A stretch of 64,000 bases of DNA, taken from positions 44,139,347 through 44,203,346 of the forward strand of contig CM051024.1 of assembly GCA_027627225.1 (NCBI GenBank). Reading direction: 5' to 3'. The notes under the pieces are model-generated. The model worked only from the letters and a program-made list of their open reading frames with translations, was not told where the DNA came from and searched no databases. Source of the stretch: Congeria kusceri. Lineage: Eukaryota > Mollusca > Bivalvia > Myida > Dreissenidae. The number at the start of each line of letters is the position of its first letter. The stretch's first letter is position 1. The position numbers and the translations under genes were made by a program. This document shows, in pieces, positions 51,812 through 63,373 of the stretch.

Positions 51812-52141
51812 GCGGAAAAAAAACATATATTTTTTTTTTAAGGTTACATGCCCAAAAAAATAGGGTAGGTAGTTAGGGATTTATTTTGTTGCTCTTTTTT
51901 ATTTGTATTTATTTCGTAAATCATCAACTTGAAGATGCCAAAACTGAACCATTGAAATATTCAAAACATACCAGTAATATCCTTGAACATTGTTCTGAAG
52001 TGGATGCTATTAAAACAAAACACTTATTTATCCAAAAACATATAATTATTGGAAGTTAATAAACAAATATCTGACAAACTCCATAAAATGTTCTAGGGTC
52101 GGGGCATTTTAAGGGTAGTCTGAACAAACTTTTTTTCGCCT
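51812..52141. mobile_element. TTTGTTTCAGGTTAC element, copy 1 (worn ends)
   Basis: Internal matches to the 62.5-kb copy include GAAGTGGATGCTATTAAAAC, CTTATTTATC and TTCTAGGGTCGGGGCATTTT. The left TIR has decayed to AAGGTTACATG. Confidence 0.85.
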
Positions 52142-52875
52142 GAGGCTAGTTATGCCCTGCTGAGATAGGCAATGTCGTCTTTGAGAATTGACTGTCCTCT
52201 TACCCCGTGAGAACATATACGCACTACATCTGGTACATAGTTCGAACCTTAATGTATTCCGATCGATAAATATTGATGTACAAACTGACTCTGTTTGCTC
52301 GTCAAATATTATGCTTATTTGCCGAACCCCAACACAAGATAACGGTATTTACACGGCTCTAATAGACACGCGTAAGTTTTCAATTGTCAATGGCCTGGGT
52401 CCATTTCTTTGCTTTCAGGTAGATGATAAGATCATATCTTTAATTTATCGAAATGTTCTTGATTCGAAATTGATTTGTATTTGCACTTTGATTCGCTACC
52501 TGTGTCGGTATTTTATCGTTCATTGATGGATGTATGCGCTTATTATAAAGTAAATAATTGCTTTTACGATCAAAGAACGGAAAATAAACAAACAACATAA
52601 TCGAGTGCACGGAGAAAATCACATTCTCAATACCGCAAGGTCCTTCTTTGATTATGCACGAGAAAAGAGTAGTGTAAATAGTAAAATAATAGCAAATAGT
52701 AAATTGTAGTAAACTAGTTTCAGGCAGGTGTTATTCAGAATTTAGTAGCTTCGCCCTGGTCGGTAGTACAAAACATTACATCAATATTTGATAACATGAG
52801 AGTATAATAATAATAAAACATTTTCGTACTCGGAATAGTTTGTTCCATCATGAAAAGCTGGTTTGGGGAAGGTGC
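52142..52875. other. Non-coding stretch
   Basis: A 112-codon open frame at 52188 begins without ATG and has no recognisable domain. Confidence 0.35.
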
Positions 52876-53164
52876 GGTCTAGGTTAGTCAGACGTTGCTG
52901 GTCTAGGTTAGTCAGACGTTGCTGGTCTATGTTAGTCAGACGTTGCTGGTCTATGTTAGTCAGACGTGGCTGGTCTATGTTAGTCAGACGTGGCTGGTCT
53001 ATGTTAGTCAGACGTGGCTGGTCTAGGTTAGTCAGACGTTGCTGGTCCAGGTTAGTCAGACGTTGCTGGTCTAGGTTAGTCAGACGTTACTGGTCTAGGT
53101 TAGTCAGACGTTGCTGGCCTAGGTTAGTCAGACGTTGCTGGTCTAGGTAAGTCAGACGTTGCTG
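52876..53164. repeat. 24-bp minisatellite, 12 units
   Basis: Unit TGGTCTAGGTTAGTCAGACG plus TTGC; variants TATG for TAGG and TGGC for TTGC cluster in consecutive units. Confidence 0.96.
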
Positions 53165-53177
53165 GGACTTTGTAATC

Positions 53178-53428
53178 CAGGGCCCGTATCGACAAAGCTC
53201 TTAAGTGAAAACGTTCTTAAACTTTCTTAAAATCATAAAATTCCTTAAGTCTGTGGCTGATTTATATCTGTTTATTTTGTTTTAATAGTTTTAAAGAACC
53301 AACAGGTGCTTCTTATTTTACCATATTTCAGACGTAAAAGATTGATTCTCACGAGGAATAATTTATTTGAAATTGTCCCTTAAACATCACTTAAGTTAAG
53401 ATTTCCCTTAGGAGCTTCGTGGCTATGG
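53178..53428. mobile_element. GGGCCCGTAT-CACAAAGCTC inverted element
   Basis: Starts AGGGCCCGTATCGACAAAGC and ends GGAGCTTCGTGGCTATGGCC, which are inverted matches. Inner TTAAGT-type words lie near both ends. Confidence 0.7.
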
Positions 53429-53672
53429 CCCAGTTCCCGTTTTCAGGAAGCTCATAAGGGAAAACGTTCTTAACATTTCTTAAAATCGCGTTCCTTAAGT
53501 CTTTGATTGTGACATTTTAGGCTAAATTTGCATTAAAATGTTGTATTCTTGTAAAGACTGGACATATGACATATATTAAGCCATATTGTTCGTATAAATT
53601 GTTCGATTTAGCATTGAAAATTGATCTGAAAAGTTCACGTAAGTTAAGATTTCCCTAAGGAGCTTTGTAGGA
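53429..53672. mobile_element. Adjacent second copy of the same family
   Basis: Starts CAGTTCCCGTTTTCAGGAAG and repeats GGGAAAACGTTCTTAACATT, TTCCTTAAGTCT and AAGTTAAGATTTCCCTAAGG. Confidence 0.65.
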
Positions 53673-53880
53673 CCATATTTTTCACAGATCCTATTTTTGA
53701 AAAATAGGATCTCATTATTCACACATCGCAATCTCATTCTTCACATTTTCTGTGAAATGTGTGATCGAGTCCAGTTTTTGATATGCACTCAAATCATATT
53801 CTTCACACATGAAAAAAAAAGTGTTCAAATTTTCAAAAAAGTGAATTTGTTACATCATAATCCTATTTTTCACACTGTAT
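53673..53880 (+). mobile_element. GTGAAAAATAGGATCTCA family element, copy 3
   Basis: GAAAAATAGGATCTCATT, CACATTTTCTGTGAAATGTG and GTCCAGTTTTTGATATGCA match copy 2. Confidence 0.78.
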
Positions 53881-53907
53881 AAGCCCGAAAAACAAACGGG
53901 GTGATTT

Positions 53908-54115
53908 ACGGTACGGTACGGTTTGGTATGGTATGGCATGTCATGGCATGGCATGGCATGTACGGTATGGTTTGTAATGCTATGGTATGGAAATGTACGG
54001 TACGGTACAGTACGGTACGGTACGGTTAGGTACGGTACGGTTAGGTACGTACGATACGGTAAGGAACGATACGACACGATACGACACGATACGGAAGGTA
54101 CGGTACGCTATGCTT
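53908..54115. repeat. (GGTAC)n / (ATGGC)n pentanucleotide tract
   Basis: GGTACGGTACGG-like, ATGGCATGGC and ACGATACGAC sections show a drifting 5-bp microsatellite. Confidence 0.93.
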
Positions 54116-54430
54116 CAATACTGTCCAAACGTACGTACTAACATGTGCGGAGGTTCTAATCAGATCATTATATTACCGTCCGTGTATACGTATATTCTAT
54201 TTCGGGCGGACATATGCATGGTTATTTTGGTTTTAATAATCCAAAATAGGACGTTTGTTTGTACTTACGTACGGATGCGTGCATTGGTTAATATCCCAAT
54301 AAAAAGGTGTACGTTCGTATGGACGTACGCGAGTGCATATGCATTTCTATTTCCTAATTAGACCATACAAACGTTTTGACTAACGATTAAGTAGCTCCTA
54401 AATAGGTCTTAGTTTTTCATAGTGATGACC
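54116..54430. other. Non-coding stretch with ACGTACG words
   Basis: Several ACGTACG/CGTACGT words, otherwise nothing recognised. Confidence 0.35.
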
Positions 54431-54574
54431 GGTTAGAAGAGACTTCCTTGAAACAGAAAATACCATAAAAGCGGAAAGTGCCGTCCCGGATTAGCCTGTG
54501 CGGACTGCACAGGCTAATCCGGGACGACACTTTACTCACATGCATTAAGACCGGTTTTCTCACGACGCGCCACA
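54431..54574. mobile_element. Twin-hairpin MITE, copy 4, left part missing
   Basis: Starts within the middle segment (GGTTAGAAGAGACTTCCTTG). Keeps an intact right hairpin with loop GGACT and the right end CACGACGCGCCACA. Confidence 0.92.
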
Positions 54575-56706
54575 TTTGTATTTTAACAATCTCGATTGAG
54601 TGACGATGTCTTATAACGTACGGTTACCTCTAAAGTATAGACAAAAATACAGTATGTGCAAATATCATTTCTTTACCATGTTTTTTACCAGTCAATATCA
54701 AAAATAAAGCAGGGTTGAGGGGGGAGATTTATATACTTTACGAATGACAACGGCATTCAAGCGGCATAAAACAGTAATGTTCACCAATTATGGTAGTATT
54801 AAGCTGAAGTCAGAGATGTCAATAGGTTTTGAAAACCAGGAGTCGAATGACCCCTGTCCTGAAACTTTGTTGCGTCAAAGTGAACATTGTATGGGTCACA
54901 TGAATTTTGTTTCTGCCTATTTTTTTTAATTCCTCTTCGAAATTGAATTCATGTTAATAAAGGTTAAGAACTTGATAACATTTCAAAACAACCCATCAAA
55001 ATATGGTATTTTTTAGCACTTTTTGAGTTGGCAAATGAACGAGAATGCCGATTAAAATAGTGCAAGGCAGATTTTTTAGATTTTTTTTATAAAGTATGTT
55101 TTCTTTTTCATAATAAGGCATATTTCTAACGGTATTTTCTTAACTTAGAAATACGTAAATTGCAATCAGCTTGCGTCAAAATGCAGATTGTGAAGTCCTG
55201 ATCACGTAATTTTTTGGACACATGCCAAAACCCCAGAAATCCCGTTTCTACCTGCACGGCATTGTGCAACGAATTTGACCGACAATGCATGTTTTCGGAT
55301 GCAATTAAATTTGACCAGCAGTTGAGAAAGTATAATACCTTTTGTGACCCGGTGACCTTTGAGGTCAAGAGCGTTGACCGCGGTCAAGTGAGCGTCAAAA
55401 TGCACAAAAATGCATCCTGACACCTGGCGACCCGGCGACCAACAGGACATGTAATCAGCAACAAAAGGTCGTCTGCGTAATGATTATTCACATCCGAGTT
55501 GATTAGACGCTCTGCTCATCAAGCGTCTGTTAACCGGAACTTGTTGATGAGCATGCGCGCATCAAACTTGACGTTAATCTGTAGCGGAGGACATGTTGAC
55601 AATGATGGAAATTAATAATTGTTCAGATTGAATAAAACCACGTGTCACTTCAAAGGTGACAGTTAAAATTATACAATACTTCATCGAATTCTAGAATATG
55701 CAGGCATGCATGAAAACGGAGTTTCCGTTGCAAAAAGTACTTATTTTTCCACATCAGCATTTGGCTGGATTGAACCAAAAAATAATAATAATCTTAATAA
55801 TAAACTACAAGTAGTTTGTCAAACTGATGGAAGAACTTATTTTTAACTACTAGTAATTTGTTGAAATGATGGTAGAACGCAATATGTCTATATACTTCTG
55901 ACAGCTTGTATTTTAATACAATAAAAATCTGTGCTTTTTTAAGATACTTCATAATATATTTTTAATAAGATAACATTCATTAACTGTTGAGATGCTATAT
56001 TTCACAGTTATCCTTTGTACAAAAGTGCGGTCGGCATGGTATGTTATGAATTGTCTCCGGATGATGATAATGATGGTGCACAATTTATTTCGACACTCCA
56101 TTACATAATGGTGTTAAACGAGAAACAAGTCGACAGAAAAAAAGTCAAACTGCCGATTTAAATTCGCTTAATTGGTTCAATCTATGTCGTAAAATAAACG
56201 GTTTTCGGCAGAAAGAAACAGCAGGAGTCGTGTGCATCGAAGCAACAGTTAGAATCCCATTAGCTGAACATTAGCAGATGACATTTAACCGAAAGCAGAC
56301 GACAGTTTTCTTTGACAGGAAGCGCCCACTGAAAAGGATGTCAATTTTCGCCCGAAGTGCGGATGATTGTTTTACGACAATAACCGTCGTGCGGCGCACG
56401 CGACATTTGGCACATTCGTACCCTAGGGGTTTGAACCACTTAAATTTTCTCAACAGTGGGGACATTTGAAACTCGATAATGTTTAAATTCTACTTCAGAC
56501 CCACATCTGTTGTGACAAAAATATTGCACAACGGCCTCGTTTTTGCGGTCGCGGCGTGAAAGGCGTTAAATACCACAAAACATATGCTACCTACATCTAA
56601 TTTCAGTGAAGCCTTCCTAGCGATTAATTTTTATTATAGTATTTATAATGAAGGCCATATGGATTGATAATGATAAATATTGGCGTGAATGCACAATTTG
56701 TATCGA
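54575..56706. other. Non-coding stretch with small repeats
   Basis: Contains a hairpin GCTCATCAA/TTGATGAGC near 55515-55550. An imperfect direct repeat (CTACAAGTAGTTTGTCAAAC and CTACTAGTAATTTGTTGAAA) lies near 55805 and 55848. Overlapping opposite-strand ORFs at 55126-55450 and 56271-56469 show no domain. Confidence 0.4.
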
Positions 56707-56820
56707 AGTAGTAGTAGTAGTAGTAGTGGTAGCAGCAGTAGTAGTAGAAGTTGTATTAATAGCAGCAGCAGCCGCCGCAGCAGCAGTAGTAGTAGAAGAA
56801 GTAGTAAAAGCAATAATAAA
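56707..56820. repeat. (GTA)n / (GCA)n trinucleotide tract
   Basis: Runs of GTA interrupted by GCA and GCC triplets, imperfect, open in several frames on both strands. Confidence 0.94.
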
Positions 56821-56974
56821 AGCGATAGAATTGAGAACTGCTGCTTTACTCTTTCTAGTTATTGTGTGTTTTCCTTTTTTTATATTTTGTCGAGCATATT
56901 CATACGCATGATGCGTTGACAAATAATGATTTCTTCCTTCGGTTATTATTATAGATATTACAATACCGTTCATT

Positions 56975-57207
56975 TACCAGCCCGGCCACATAACTTGTAT
57001 GGGGATTGGTCATGAAATTATTTCTACGGCCATTCTCGCCCTACCTCAGATACAAGTTAGTCAGTAACTGGCATGAGTATGTGCACTTAGTACTGGTAAA
57101 CCAGCTTACCCAGGGAAAGTGTGAGTAGGTTAACTGACCGCCGTTATATGACTGAAATATTGTTGAATACGGCGAAAAATCTAAACAAACAAACAAACAA
57201 ACAAACA
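56975..57207 (+). repeat. V-SINE (RUDI-like) 3' body and tail
   Basis: Contains ACTGGTAAACCAGCTTACCC, AGTGTGAGTAGGTTAACTGA, CCGCCGTTATATGACTGAAA and an ACGGCG-AAAAATCTAAACAAACAAAC tail. I recall this 3' region from molluscan V-SINEs. A clear pol III head was not found at the left end, so it may be truncated. Confidence 0.6.
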
Positions 57208-57939
57208 TAAACGTACTTTCAGTAAGACGCCCAAGCTTTAAACTCTAGTTACTTCACAGCACAGTCTATTGAGACGTTCGATAGATATAAAACGTTTATA
57301 CGTTAGTTAAAGAATATAATAAAGAAATAAAAGTCCAAAGGGAAATGTCAATATGAACTTGATTTGTAAATGAAACAGCGAAATCTACTATTGGACAAGT
57401 ACCCGGGATGAGTCTATATCATTAGCCGCCCCGTTAGTTGCCAATACAGCCATACTTTAAGCCTCGCATTTATAAATACTTATTAATATGGTAATGAGCT
57501 AGTATTTAAATAAATATTGAAGTTTACGGATAACGTAATCATAAAAGAAATGAAAACAAGATTAACTCGTTTATAGCGACGTGCAAAATTCAGTTTAGTA
57601 TGCAAAGTGGAATAATACTAATATAGGCTACGTAATTTCGGTTCGTACAAACATGTACCCAGCTTTAAGGATGGTGCATGACAATTAATGCCCAAACATG
57701 ATAAACACAACTGACTTCCCTGCTGTTGTCATATAGACAAAGTGTGAGTTCGACTTTAAACACGGCCCAAACGATACCCATGTTAGCTACAAGAGGATTG
57801 TCACTCTTAGTTATTTTAAATTAATGACATTCAATTTAACTTAAATTCAGCTTTGCGAGCTTATGTAATTGTACTGTGAAATTTGCATTTGTTTTCCGTT
57901 ATCCAAGATGGCTTTCTTTTTATTTTTGGTTATCTTAGT
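57208..57939. other. Non-coding stretch
   Basis: Nothing recognised. Confidence 0.4.
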
Positions 57940-59756
57940 AACGAAATGCTATCCTAGATCTATGAGCTCTCATTAATGCTATCCTGGATATACGAGCTCT
58001 CAGTAACCTAATGTAATCCTGGATCCACGAGCTCTCAGTAATCAAATGCTTTCCTGGATCTACGAGCTTGCGGTAATGCTATTCTAAATCTACGAGCTTT
58101 CAGTAATGCTATCCTAGATCTACGAGTTCTCAGTAATGCTATACTACATCCACGAGCTCTCATTAACCTAATGCTGCCATAGATCTATGAGCTCTCATGA
58201 ATGCTATCCTGGATGTACGAGCTCTCAGTAACCTAATGCTGTCCTAGATCCAAGAGCTCTCAGTAACCAAATGCTATCCTGGATCTACGAGCTTTCAGTA
58301 ACCAAATGTTATTCTAGACCTACAAGCTCTCAGTAACCAATGATATCCTAGATCTACGAGGTCTCAGTAACCAATGATATCCTAGATCTACGAGGTCTCA
58401 GTAACCAAATGATATCCTAGATCTACGAGGTCTCAGTAACCAATGATATCCTAGATCTACGAGGTCTCAGTAACCAAATGATATCCTAGATCTACGAGGT
58501 CTCAGTAACCAAATGATATCATAGATCTACGAGGTCTCAGTAACCAAATGATATCCTAGATCTACGAGGTCTCAGTAACAAACTGCTATGTACTGCTATA
58601 CTGGATCTACGAGTTCTCAGTAACCTAATGCTATCCTAGTTCCAGGAGCTCTCAGTAACCAATTTCTGTACTGGATCTACGTGCTCTCAGTAACCAAACG
58701 TTATCCTAGATCTACGAGCTTTCAGTAAGCATATGCTATCATAGATCTAAGAGCAATCAGTATCATATGTTATCCTAGATCTGCAACAAAATGTTATCCT
58801 CAATCGACGATCTCTCAGTAACCAAATGTTATGCTAAATCTACGAGATCTTAGTAACTAAATGCTAGTCTATATCTTCGAACTATCAGTAACCTAACGCT
58901 ATACTAGATCTACGATCTATCAGTAATTGATTGCTATCCTAGATCCACGAGCTCTATGTAATGCTATCCTAAGTCTACGAGCTCACTGTGATGCTATCCT
59001 AGATCTACGAGCTCTCGGAAATGCTATCCTAGATCCATGAGCTCTCAGAAACCATTGTTATGCTAGATCTACGAGATCTCAGTAATCAAATGCTAGTCTT
59101 TATCATCGAACTCTCAGTAACCTAATGCTATACGAGATCCACGAGCTCTCAGTAATGCTATACTAGATCTACGAACTCTTTATAATGCTATCATGGATCT
59201 ATGAGCTCTCAGTAACCTTATGCTTTTCTGGATCTACAAGCTCTCGGTAATGCTATCCTAGATCTACGAGCTCTCTGTAATGCTATTCTAAATTTTCGAA
59301 CTCTCAGTAATGCTATCATAGATCCTCGAGCTCTAAGTAATGTTATCCTAGATCTACGAGCTCTCAGTAACCTAATACTATCCTAGATCTACGAGCTCTC
59401 TGTAATACAATCCTAGATCTACGAGCTCTCAGTAGCCTAATACTATCCTAGATATACGAGCTCTCAGTAGCCTAATACTACCCTAGATCTACGAGATCTC
59501 AGTAATGCTATCCTATATCTACGATCTCTCATTAATCTAATACTTTCCTAGATCTACGAGCTCTCAGTGATGCTATCCTATATCTACGATCTCTCATTAA
59601 TCTAATACTTTCCTATATCTACGAGCTCTCAGTAATGCTATCCTAGATCTACAAGCTCTCAGTAATGCTATCCTATATCTACGAGCTCTCAGTAATGCTA
59701 TCCTATATCTACGAGCTCTCAGTAATGCTATCCTAGATCTACGAGCTCTCAGTAAA
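57940..59756. repeat. 1.8-kb minisatellite rich in AGATCT
   Basis: Consensus ATGCTATCCTAGATCTACGA then GCTCTCAGTAA with or without CCAA or CCTA gives units of about 31-36 bp. A near-identical subarray with GAGGTCTCAGTAACCAAATG at about 58340-58575 contrasts with diverged units on both sides. Confidence 0.95.
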
Positions 59757-60771
59757 CAACGTCATCATTCGTCAACAACGCATTTGTCGTCATCTCTACG
59801 GACGCTGACGTCAACAAACTGTTAGCATCATATTCATTTATGTTGCCAGGCAACCAAGTTGGCGTGACGGGATTTATCGAATGGGGCAATCGGTGTTCGA
59901 TCAATGATAGTCGGGGATAACTGCCCTATCTCCCTACCTGTGTATCGATCTTGTAATATCTTACCAATACTGATAACAGGTTATTATGTATACTTACGTA
60001 TTACAAAGTTCAATCAAGAGCAAACTAATTCCGATGTTTGCTGGATTGAGAATGGCATCCCCACATTCCGAAATTTCCAACGAATTCACATTCCCTAGTT
60101 TAATCGAATGTTAGCTTATTGCCAAATCCTTGGGAATGATGTCAAATAAGAATGTATCTATGTAAATATGAAAATGACAAATGTGTAATAGCCCGTCTCC
60201 TGAAATCAAATACGTATTTGCATTGTTGGTTTGTATATAAAGGCGGATCATCGGCGAGCGAAGATGCGGTAATATTTAATTTAAATATATTCAGATGTAC
60301 ATTAGATATATCGTCTGTGTACCGCGGCGTCTTTGATGTCAAGACATTTGTGTATCACTTCGGTGCTCTTCAAAGAAAATGCAATTGCATTGAACAAATT
60401 GACGGCTTCACGCATAATTAGACCAATATACGAGAATGTTTCAATATTCGATACAGAATTCCATCGTTCATATAAAATAATTAATTTACAGCCATCATCA
60501 GAATTAGTTTCAAGACTAAATCTGTGAGAAACCCAGTAATGAAACAGAAATAACACAACTTACAACTTGCTATATATGTACTCAATGATTACATGTATAA
60601 TGATTATTGAAGAACAAACATACCAAAGACATTTTGTATTTCATGCAATTTATAGAAGGAGCATTAAATATACGTCATAGTTGCAAAACGTGTGCATGGA
60701 TAATCCGATGAAAGTACAGGAGGAGAAATGAATCGGAGGGTGGGGAGCATTACTAGACATCTGGAATTTTG
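59757..60771. other. Non-coding stretch
   Basis: Several overlapping short open frames on both strands, none with ATG plus recognisable domain. Confidence 0.35.
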
Positions 60772-60940
60772 GTTCCAATGTCAGAAAAACGTCCAACGTT
60801 GCTTCCACCGTCAGAAAAATGTCCAACGCAGGTTCCAACGTGAGATACAAAATCTAACGTCAGAAAAAAGTCCAACGTTGCTCCCGACTTCAGAAAAAGG
60901 TCCAACGTTGCTTTCAACGTCAGAAAAAACGTCTAATGTC
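60772..60940. repeat. Short tandem repeat of GTCAGAAAAA-GTCCAACG units
   Basis: GTCAGAAAAACGTCCAACGT recurs about six times with spacing around 30 bp. Confidence 0.85.
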
Positions 60941-61039
60941 AGAAATTTTAACTACTCTAGACAGTATGCGTCAGTAGATGACGCAAATCTGTTACATAAC
61001 TCAACCAATATTTTATTTTAAAGTACAGCACTCCTACGA

Positions 61040-61233
61040 GGTCGCGGTGGCGTAGTGCATATGGTGTCCGCCTAGCGATCGGGAGGTTCCGGGTTCGATC
61101 CCCCTCTGGGAGCGTTCTCAAGATCTCCCCCAAAGACACCAAGTACTGGTTCTACCCTGGAAACGGACTCGAGAGTGACTCAGTAAGCCTCAGGCTTTCG
61201 ATGCAATCGAGCTTAAATAAATAGGTTTAAAAC
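61040..61233 (+). repeat. tRNA-derived SINE (copy 2)
   Basis: Starts GGTCGCGGTGGCGTAGTGCA with A box TGGCGTAGTGC (61048-61058) and a perfect B box GGTTCGATCCC (61092-61102). The body includes CCAAGTACTGGTTCTACCC and GAAACGGACTCGAGAGTGAC, then CTTTCGATGCAATCGAGC and an AAATAAATAGGTTT end. Internal pol III promoter boxes are better kept than in the 4.1-kb copy. Confidence 0.9.
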
Positions 61234-61970
61234 TACGTTATTCGAACTTTATTAATTTCACCCATAATGCGCAGAATGCTATTTCCAGTTTATCGCCACG
61301 TTTTATTTCAATTAAACGCTATTTTCAGGTTGCCAATTCCCCGTTGTCGGGGTGTGAGATTGATAAAGTCTCGAATACCGGAACTGACGATAATAATTTT
61401 ATAATAATGTACTTAATATGATCAATCCCGGTGCGACAATTTCCTTGTTCTTATTTACCCGGAAAATTCTAGTTAAGTGGCAATCTTTGTTTTAAATCCT
61501 AATTAAGGAAAAATGGTGGGTGAATGCAAAAAAGTGTCGTCAGCATGCATTTACGAGTTTTAAAGGCCCATGGCAACTCATTTTTTTGTGTTTACTCATT
61601 ACTAGTATTAATGTTCAGTATTATCTTAAGTTTATGCTTATACATGTATATAATGTGATAAGTTTGTTTTAAATAATTTAATGTCTATTTATTAAAAGCT
61701 TTAGTATAATGCTACCAACGTATAGTATATATATTTAACCTATTGATGTTGTTGTTGTTTTTGTTGTTGTTTTTATTGTGAACTTTAATGTAACATCTTC
61801 CTATGTCATACAGCACTACATCTCAAGGACCACTATTCAAATACGAGTTTATTTTAACTCTTTTTGTGTAATCCTTGACATATAATGTTGATTGACATGG
61901 CAATTATTTGTTGTATGTTTGTATGTTTTAATATTTTACTTGCCATGTAAATTGTACATTTTATGTTCAA
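61234..61970. other. AT-rich non-coding stretch
   Basis: Only a short GTT-rich tract near 61746-61775. Confidence 0.4.
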
Positions 61971-62360
<390 letters not shown>

Positions 62361-62498
62361 GAGGAAAACTTGAAGTATAGGAATTTAGGTTTTATTATTA
62401 AAATTAATATTTAGATAGTAATGTACACGGTAACTCACTAAAAAGAGCAAAGCTGGAACTAACTGTAATATTATGACTTTTCATTCAGTTAATCTAAT

Positions 62499-62836
62499 GC
62501 GTTAAAAAAATTGTTTGTTTCAGGTTACATGCTCGAAAAAATAAGGATAGGTAGGTTGGACATTTTTTTTTTTCTTTTTTTTGGTAAATGGTCAACTTGA
62601 AGGTTCTTAAACTGAAAGAATAATGTTCAAAACATGTCTCTAATATCATGAAACATTAATTTGAAGTGGATGCTATCAAAACAAAACCCTTATTTATCAA
62701 CAAAACATTTAACTATTGGAAAAAAAGTAAAATAAACAAAAAAATATATTATCCACTCAATAAAATATTCTAGGGTCGGGGCATTTTTTTTAGGGTAGGT
62801 CGGGTAACCTGAAACAAACATTATTTTTTTACGCCT
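62499..62836. mobile_element. TTTGTTTCAGGTTAC element, copy 2, with long TIRs
   Basis: TGTTTGTTTCAGGTTAC (62512-62528) and its perfect complement (62804-62820), extended outward by GCGTTAAAAAAA and TTTTTTTACGCC. Non-coding interior, so a MITE. Confidence 0.9.
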
Positions 62837-63110
62837 AATCAGTGCGTTTATTCTTCATTAAAAAAGTGGATATTGCTTAATTACGTTTTGCTTTTAAGTG
62901 CTTTAAGTTCTATACATGCCATTATTGAACAGAGTTACATGGTAAGCAACACAATATTTTGTGCAATATGTGGAAGTGGCTATCACGCTGCAAAAAGGTA
63001 ACACGTGGACGGGGTCAGCCTTACGCGTAAGTCCAACTACCCAGTTTTAAGACACTGATTAAGTCCATCCTTTTAGTTTCGACGGAGAGGACAAAGATAA
63101 ACAAAATATA
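62837..63110. other. Non-coding spacer between two MITEs
   Basis: Nothing recognised. Confidence 0.4.
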
Positions 63111-63373
63111 TGAGGCGTGTCGAGGGAAAACCGGGCGTAATGCATGTGCGTAAAGTGTCGTCCCGGATTAGCCTGTGCAGTCCGCACAGGCTAATCCGGG
63201 ACGACACTTTACGCCTCAATGGTATTTTCTGTTTCAAGGATGTCTCTTCTAAACTTAAATCCACTGTAGGCAGAAAGTGTCGTCCCTGATTAGCCTGTGC
63301 GGACTGCACAGGCTAATCCGGGACGACGCTTTACGCACATGCATTAAGCCCGGCCTTCCCACGACACGCCTCA
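63111..63373. mobile_element. Twin-hairpin MITE, copy 5, most complete
   Basis: Ends TGAGGCGTGTCG and CGACACGCCTCA, flanked by TATA on both sides. Two 59-nt hairpins lie at 63152-63210 (27-bp perfect stem, loop AGTCC) and 63274-63332 (loop GGACT). The hairpins are reverse complements of each other, so each half of about 100 bp is one TIR containing its own hairpin, around a 63-bp centre. Confidence 0.95.

Noticed and set aside
56617..56973. Poly-Ala/Thr or poly-Val ORFs
   Set aside because: Produced by the GTA/GCA trinucleotide tract on both strands.
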